DNA of 64,000 nucleotides, from NCBI GenBank assembly GCA_003131315.1, contig PKUV01000164.1, forward strand, positions 4,123 to 68,122, in the 5' to 3' direction. A model generated the notes under the pieces. It had not been told where the DNA came from, did no database searches, and saw nothing but the letters and a program-made list of their open reading frames with translations. Within the stretch, counting starts at the first letter, position 1. Each line of letters opens with the position of its first letter. Positions 60,564-64,000 of this stretch are shown piece by piece. The translations under genes and the position numbers were made by a program. This DNA is from Acidobacteriaceae bacterium. Its GTDB lineage: Bacteria; Acidobacteriota; Terriglobia; Terriglobales; Acidobacteriaceae.

Positions 60564-60749
60564 TCAGGGTAACCACTGTTGATCCCAATCGCATCCAGAA
60601 TTCAGGGCGTACGGACCCAGCACAACCCCAGCCAGAATCTCCCCTAAGACGGCGGGCAGTCGGAGCCGTTCAAACACCTCTCCGACCATTTTCGCGGCCA
60701 GAAAAATGGCGAATAACTCCAGCAGCAAAGCCTCGGGTCCGTGATCCAT
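60564..60749 (-). pseudogene. N-terminal fragment of a CPA2-type cation:proton antiporter
   Basis: A 61-aa frame, MDHGPEALLLELFAIFLAAKM and VGEVFERLRLPAVLGEILAGVVLGPYAL, matches the first two helices of KefB/NhaS3-like antiporters; full proteins exceed 380 aa. The frame then degenerates (NSGCDWDQQWLP, stop). No downstream continuation was found in any frame before the DUF2254 gene. Best explained as a deletion remnant. Confidence 0.65.
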
Positions 60750-61025
60750 AAGGAAGCAAGAATAGGAAGAAATCCGCTGCCATGCAAGTTAAACACGGGC
60801 AGCCGGAACCTCAGGTTGTGCACATAGGTCTGTGTCTGATTAGGAACGTACCCCGCTGAAGGCCACTTCCCACCTGCCGATGTTCACAGAGGAGTGCACT
60901 CGCTTACCCGATTCTCGTGATCGCTTCTTGGCGGGTGGTGTTGGGCTGCTTCGGCTCCGCGTTTGAGCGATCGGGATGAAAAACATGCCTCTGCAAATGA
61001 AACGGGTCGCCCGCTCCGGAGCCTC
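60750..61025. other. Intergenic stretch before cheB
   Basis: 276 bp between the antiporter remnant and cheB. An open frame extends from cheB back to a TTG at 60963, but it lacks protein character. No clear promoter pair or terminator was found. Confidence 0.45.
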
Positions 61026-62105
61026 ATGATCCTCTCCAGTTCCCATTCGCCGGCGAAAGTCCTGATCGTGGACGACAGCGCCTTCATGCGCACCGCCCTT
61101 TCCCGCATGGTCGAATCCGACGACTCCCTTTGCGTCGTCGGCACCGCGGAAACCGGACTCGAAGCGCTCGCAAAAATTGACGCACTCCAGCCCGACGTCG
61201 TTACCCTCGACATCGATATGCCCGGCCTGACCGGCCTGGAAACCCTCAAGCGCGTCATGTCCGAATCGCCGCTCCCAGTCATCATCGTAAGCTCGCTCGC
61301 CCGCCGCGGTGCCGAAGATACCCTCGAAGCGCTCGAACTCGGCGCCTTCGACTGCATCGCCAAGCAGCTCAGCTACGATTACCTCGACGTCTTCAAAGTC
61401 CAGAACGAACTCGTCGGCAAGATCAAGGCTGCCGCCGGTTCCCGCGTGTCTGCTCCTCGCCTCTCCAGCCGCCTCGATCTCCCGTCCCTCCACCGTGCTC
61501 CAGCCACCACCGTGACCGTGCCTTCGATCATCGCCATCGGCACTTCCACTGGCGGCCCCAAAGCCTTGCAGGACGTCCTCTCTACCCTTCCTGCCGACCT
61601 CCCCGCCGCTATCCTCATCGTGCAGCACATGCCGATCGGATTCACCGGACCCTTTGCCAAGCGCCTCAACGATCTCTGCCCGCTGGCAGTGCGCGAAGCC
61701 GAAGAAGGCGACCTCATCACCGCCGGCCACGTCTACCTTGCTCCGGCCGGCAAGCACCTCACCGTTTCCCGCCGCTCTTCCTCCGAGGCTGTTCTGCACC
61801 TCTCGCTCTTGCCCAGCAACCTTCCCCACATCCCTTCGGCGGATGTCATGATGTCTTCCGTCGCTGAAGTTTTTGGTTCCTCCGCCATGGGGATCATCAT
61901 GACCGGCATGGGCGACGACGGTGCCCTTGGAATGCAGGCCATCTCCCGCGAGGGCGGACTCACGCTCGGCCAGGATGAAGCCACCTGCGTCGTCTACGGA
62001 ATGCCGCGCTCCTGTGCGGAAATAGGAGTGCTGAGCCAGGTCGTGCCTCTTCCCGATATCCCGCTCCACATCCTCGCCGCCCTCCATTACCGCAAACCTC
62101 ACTAG
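61026..62105 (+). CDS. cheB: CheB-type chemotaxis protein-glutamate methylesterase
   Basis: 359-aa response-regulator methylesterase that removes methyl groups from, or deamidates, chemoreceptors. Receiver: KVLIVDDSAFMRTALSRM with phosphoacceptor Asp62 in VVTLDIDMPGLTG. Catalytic domain: Ser in IAIGTSTGGPKAL, His in VQHMPIGFTGPFAKRL and Asp in IIMTGMGDDGALGMQAI, the complete triad. No cheR, cheA or receptor is nearby, so it may serve a distant chemosensory system or a non-chemotaxis pathway. ATG 61026 is used. Its stop overlaps the end of the receiver gene by 4 bp, tail to tail. Confidence 0.92.
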   Translation: MILSSSHSPAKVLIVDDSAFMRTALSRMVESDDSLCVVGTAETGLEALAKIDALQPDVVTLDIDMPGLTGLETLKRVMSESPLPVIIVSSLARRGAEDTLEALELGAFDCIAKQLSYDYLDVFKVQNELVGKIKAAAGSRVSAPRLSSRLDLPSLHRAPATTVTVPSIIAIGTSTGGPKALQDVLSTLPADLPAAILIVQHMPIGFTGPFAKRLNDLCPLAVREAEEGDLITAGHVYLAPAGKHLTVSRRSSSEAVLHLSLLPSNLPHIPSADVMMSSVAEVFGSSAMGIIMTGMGDDGALGMQAISREGGLTLGQDEATCVVYGMPRSCAEIGVLSQVVPLPDIPLHILAALHYRKPH

Positions 62106-62539
62106 CCCGCTTGCGTCGCCGCCCGCCCCAGCGACACCGCCCCAAGAATCTTTTCAATCTTCTCGACCAGCGTCCGCCTTGAATACGGTTTCGCCAGAAA
62201 ATACGTGCGTGACTCGGGCGCTTCCGTCTCGTACTCCGGGTTGCCGTAACCCGACGTCACCAGAACCACAACCTCCGGCGAATGCTCCCGCAGATCCTGC
62301 CCCAGTTGTAGTCCTGACCGTCCCGGAAGCACCATGTCCGTCATCACCAGATCGATTCCCCGTTGGCACTCTTCGTAAACCTTCATCGCATCTCGCGCAT
62401 CCCCGGCCGGCAGAACTTCAAAGCCCGCGCTCTCCAGAATGCTGCAAGTCGCCTCCCGCACAAAAGGTTCGTCCTCCACCAGAAGAATGGTGCGCCGCCG
62501 GGGCCGATCATTCGCGTATACACATGGCTGAAGAGTCAT
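62102..62539 (-). CDS. Single-domain response regulator (receiver only)
   Basis: 145-aa stand-alone receiver. Seen: ILLVEDEPFVREATCSILESAGFEVLPA with the acidic pocket, phosphoacceptor Asp68 in IDLVMTDMVLPGRSG, VLVTSGYG and the Lys of FLAKPYSRRTLVEKI. No output domain, so it probably acts as a phosphate relay or by binding partners; its sequence resembles receivers that end hybrid histidine kinases. ATG 62539 is used; the 16 codons upstream are optional. Confidence 0.88.
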   Translation of the reverse strand: MTLQPCVYANDRPRRRTILLVEDEPFVREATCSILESAGFEVLPAGDARDAMKVYEECQRGIDLVMTDMVLPGRSGLQLGQDLREHSPEVVVLVTSGYGNPEYETEAPESRTYFLAKPYSRRTLVEKIEKILGAVSLGRAATQAG

Positions 62540-62657
62540 ATCATCCTCCAATTCACTTTCCTGACAACTCTTCTTCAGCAATTGCATACCCTCGCCGCCT
62601 TCCGAAAATCGGCGCGCTCCGCACCAAGGTCTCTGTCGTTCGGAATATATTTGGAAT

Positions 62658-64000
62658 CTACTTCAGCGTCGTAAGAATCGTCTGCTTCGGATCGAGCACA
62701 ATCTTGCGCACATTGCTCGGCGCGATCAGCCGAAACCCAGTCTCCCGGCCATCCGCCAGCACTGCGCCCAGAAAAACCAGCGCGTTACCCGCCGTCGCGG
62801 CATACACCGGAACCGCCGTCACCAGATCGTCGGGTACGTCCTTTTGTACGATCACGCCTGTAACCGTGGTCACCCCAGCTTTCTCCGTGATGCGAATTTC
62901 CCGCGCTTCCAGCTCCGGTATCGCCGTCCCTTCGATCCAACCTTCCAAAAACCAGTCCAGCTTGGGACGTTTCTCGTACCAAAGTGGGCGCGGTAGTTCC
63001 TCTTCGAAAACTTGCACCAGCTCCTGCGTGCTTATGCTCTTCCCCGCATACCTCTCCGTGATTTTCCGCAACGCGCGGAAGAACGGTTCTTCCGGATTCG
63101 CCCGCCCTTTCCGGGAACGGGGTGCCGCTTCGGAATCGCGCAGCATCGATCGCAGCATGTGAAACAGCCACGTCCCTCTTTCGTAGCTGATCGCCTCGTA
63201 TCCCCTGGGAAAATGCGACGACTCCAGCCGCTGCCCCAGCGTCACCGGTCCCGCGTCGCGCAGCCGCTCTCCATCTTTGTTCTTGCTCAGAAGATCCCGC
63301 CGGTACTTTTCCAGAACCTGCCGGAATTGCGCCGGGCTCTGTTGCTCCAGCATCAACAGCGACGCATAGTTCGCCAGACCTTCCGCAATCCACTGATCCC
63401 GATAACTCCTCCACAGCACCAGATCGCCCCACCACTGATGCGCCGTCTCGTGCACCAGAACCTGGCTGTCGAGCTCACGAGTCACCGGGTCAAGACGCAG
63501 ATCCGTCTGCTCCTGCGGGCTCAGAAACGCGAAGGTCGACAGGAACACCAGCCCCGGCCATCCCTGGCTCAACTCCCCCGGCATCTGCGTCAGCGCAAGC
63601 GAACCATACGGATAGGGCCCAAACCACTGCGAGAAACTCCCAATGGCCTTCGCCGCCCTGTCCGCCACCGCCTGCACATTGCGTGCCGGCGACGGAGGCG
63701 GCGGAGTCACAATGATCGGTACCATCGGTCTCGGCGCGGGAGCGCCGGGGAAAGCCGGTTGCTCAATCACCTCCGCCGGCGCCTTCGGAAACGATTTTTC
63801 AACGACCTTCGTGCCGTACGCCTCCACCAGAATGTTGCCCGCCTTCGCCTCGGCCCGCACGTACTTGCCCAGGTTGAATCCCGCCACCGGAATCGGCCGC
63901 TCGGAGGTCCACCGCGAAACTTTCTCCGCCCCTGCTTCTTCGTTCGTTTCCCCGTCCTCGCCGCCCGCGCGCGACGTCTGTTTTCCCGTCGCCACCAGCG
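62658..64000 (-). CDS. M1 family zinc aminopeptidase (5' end beyond window)
   Basis: C-terminal ~445 residues of a large metallopeptidase whose start lies past the window edge. Seen: the gluzincin motif HETAHQWWGD with the third zinc ligand Glu 18 residues on (QWIAEG), flanked by WFGPYPYGSLALTQMPGELSQGWPGLVFLST, which is the M1 substrate-binding region, and YERGTWLFHMLR after the catalytic site. Such enzymes trim N-terminal residues from peptides; the Pro-rich stretch before it may be a linker. Whether it is exported cannot be told without the N-terminus. Confidence 0.88.
   Translation of the reverse strand, partial: LVATGKQTSRAGGEDGETNEEAGAEKVSRWTSERPIPVAGFNLGKYVRAEAKAGNILVEAYGTKVVEKSFPKAPAEVIEQPAFPGAPAPRPMVPIIVTPPPPSPARNVQAVADRAAKAIGSFSQWFGPYPYGSLALTQMPGELSQGWPGLVFLSTFAFLSPQEQTDLRLDPVTRELDSQVLVHETAHQWWGDLVLWRSYRDQWIAEGLANYASLLMLEQQSPAQFRQVLEKYRRDLLSKNKDGERLRDAGPVTLGQRLESSHFPRGYEAISYERGTWLFHMLRSMLRDSEAAPRSRKGRANPEEPFFRALRKITERYAGKSISTQELVQVFEEELPRPLWYEKRPKLDWFLEGWIEGTAIPELEAREIRITEKAGVTTVTGVIVQKDVPDDLVTAVPVYAATAGNALVFLGAVLADGRETGFRLIAPSNVRKIVLDPKQTILTTLK

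Noticed and set aside
60963-61025. A TTG start for cheB at 60963
   Set aside because: It adds 21 residues unlike CheB; the ATG at 61026 gives the normal receiver N-terminus.

Overview
The window is G+C-rich, gene-dense bacterial chromosome, most likely from an acidobacterium (Acidobacteriota, Koribacter/Terriglobus side). This is an inference from the DUF2934 protein, the mix of families, and the many short palindromic intergenic repeats. No rRNA, tRNA, CRISPR array, transposase or phage gene was found.

Layout. 0-13 kb: housekeeping genes (HIT, RlpA, MutY, a thioredoxin-fold redoxin, M28 peptidase), a large protein with a class III nucleotidyl-cyclase-like domain, a TonB-like protein, a nitroreductase remnant, a BaiN-type flavoprotein, a GAF protein and DUF2934. 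13-28 kb: a minus-strand block with two RND efflux systems. An RND-adaptor-TolC-type set lies divergent from a TetR regulator, and an MdtABC-type set follows without its own outer-membrane gene. 28-35 kb: a complete ISC iron-sulfur operon, iscR-iscS-iscU-iscA-hscB-hscA-fdx-iscX. 35-48 kb: galT, yraN, transporters, two class III aminotransferases, a coupled CDP-alcohol phosphotransferase/GtrA pair, murJ and a bactofilin. 48-55 kb: an RNase R with repeat-derived insertions, a PPOX-fold protein, a quinone reductase and a LysM transglycosylase. 55-58 kb: a defence island of C5 methyltransferase, putative restriction endonuclease and Vsr, abutting a broken antitoxin gene. 58-64 kb: fabG, DUF2254, an antiporter remnant, cheB, a receiver protein and an M1 peptidase cut by the window end.

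The most unusual feature is the repeat landscape. At least nine families are present. Some have arms built from 7-8 bp tandem units that recur as an inverted copy. Others are compact hairpins with TTCA, TGAA, TT or AA loops. They fill five of the seven gaps inside the isc operon. Several lie inside reading frames (mutY N-terminus, both ends of gtrA, two places in rnr) and appear to have been absorbed as extra peptide segments, as reported for Rickettsia palindromic elements. The start of rnr also coincides with a repeat, and its usual N-terminal domain is missing.

Functionally, the isc operon is self-contained and probably under its own IscR-type repressor. The efflux block has a palindromic operator candidate next to the TetR gene. 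The restriction island pairs m5C methylation with Vsr, which repairs the T:G mismatches that arise when m5C deaminates.
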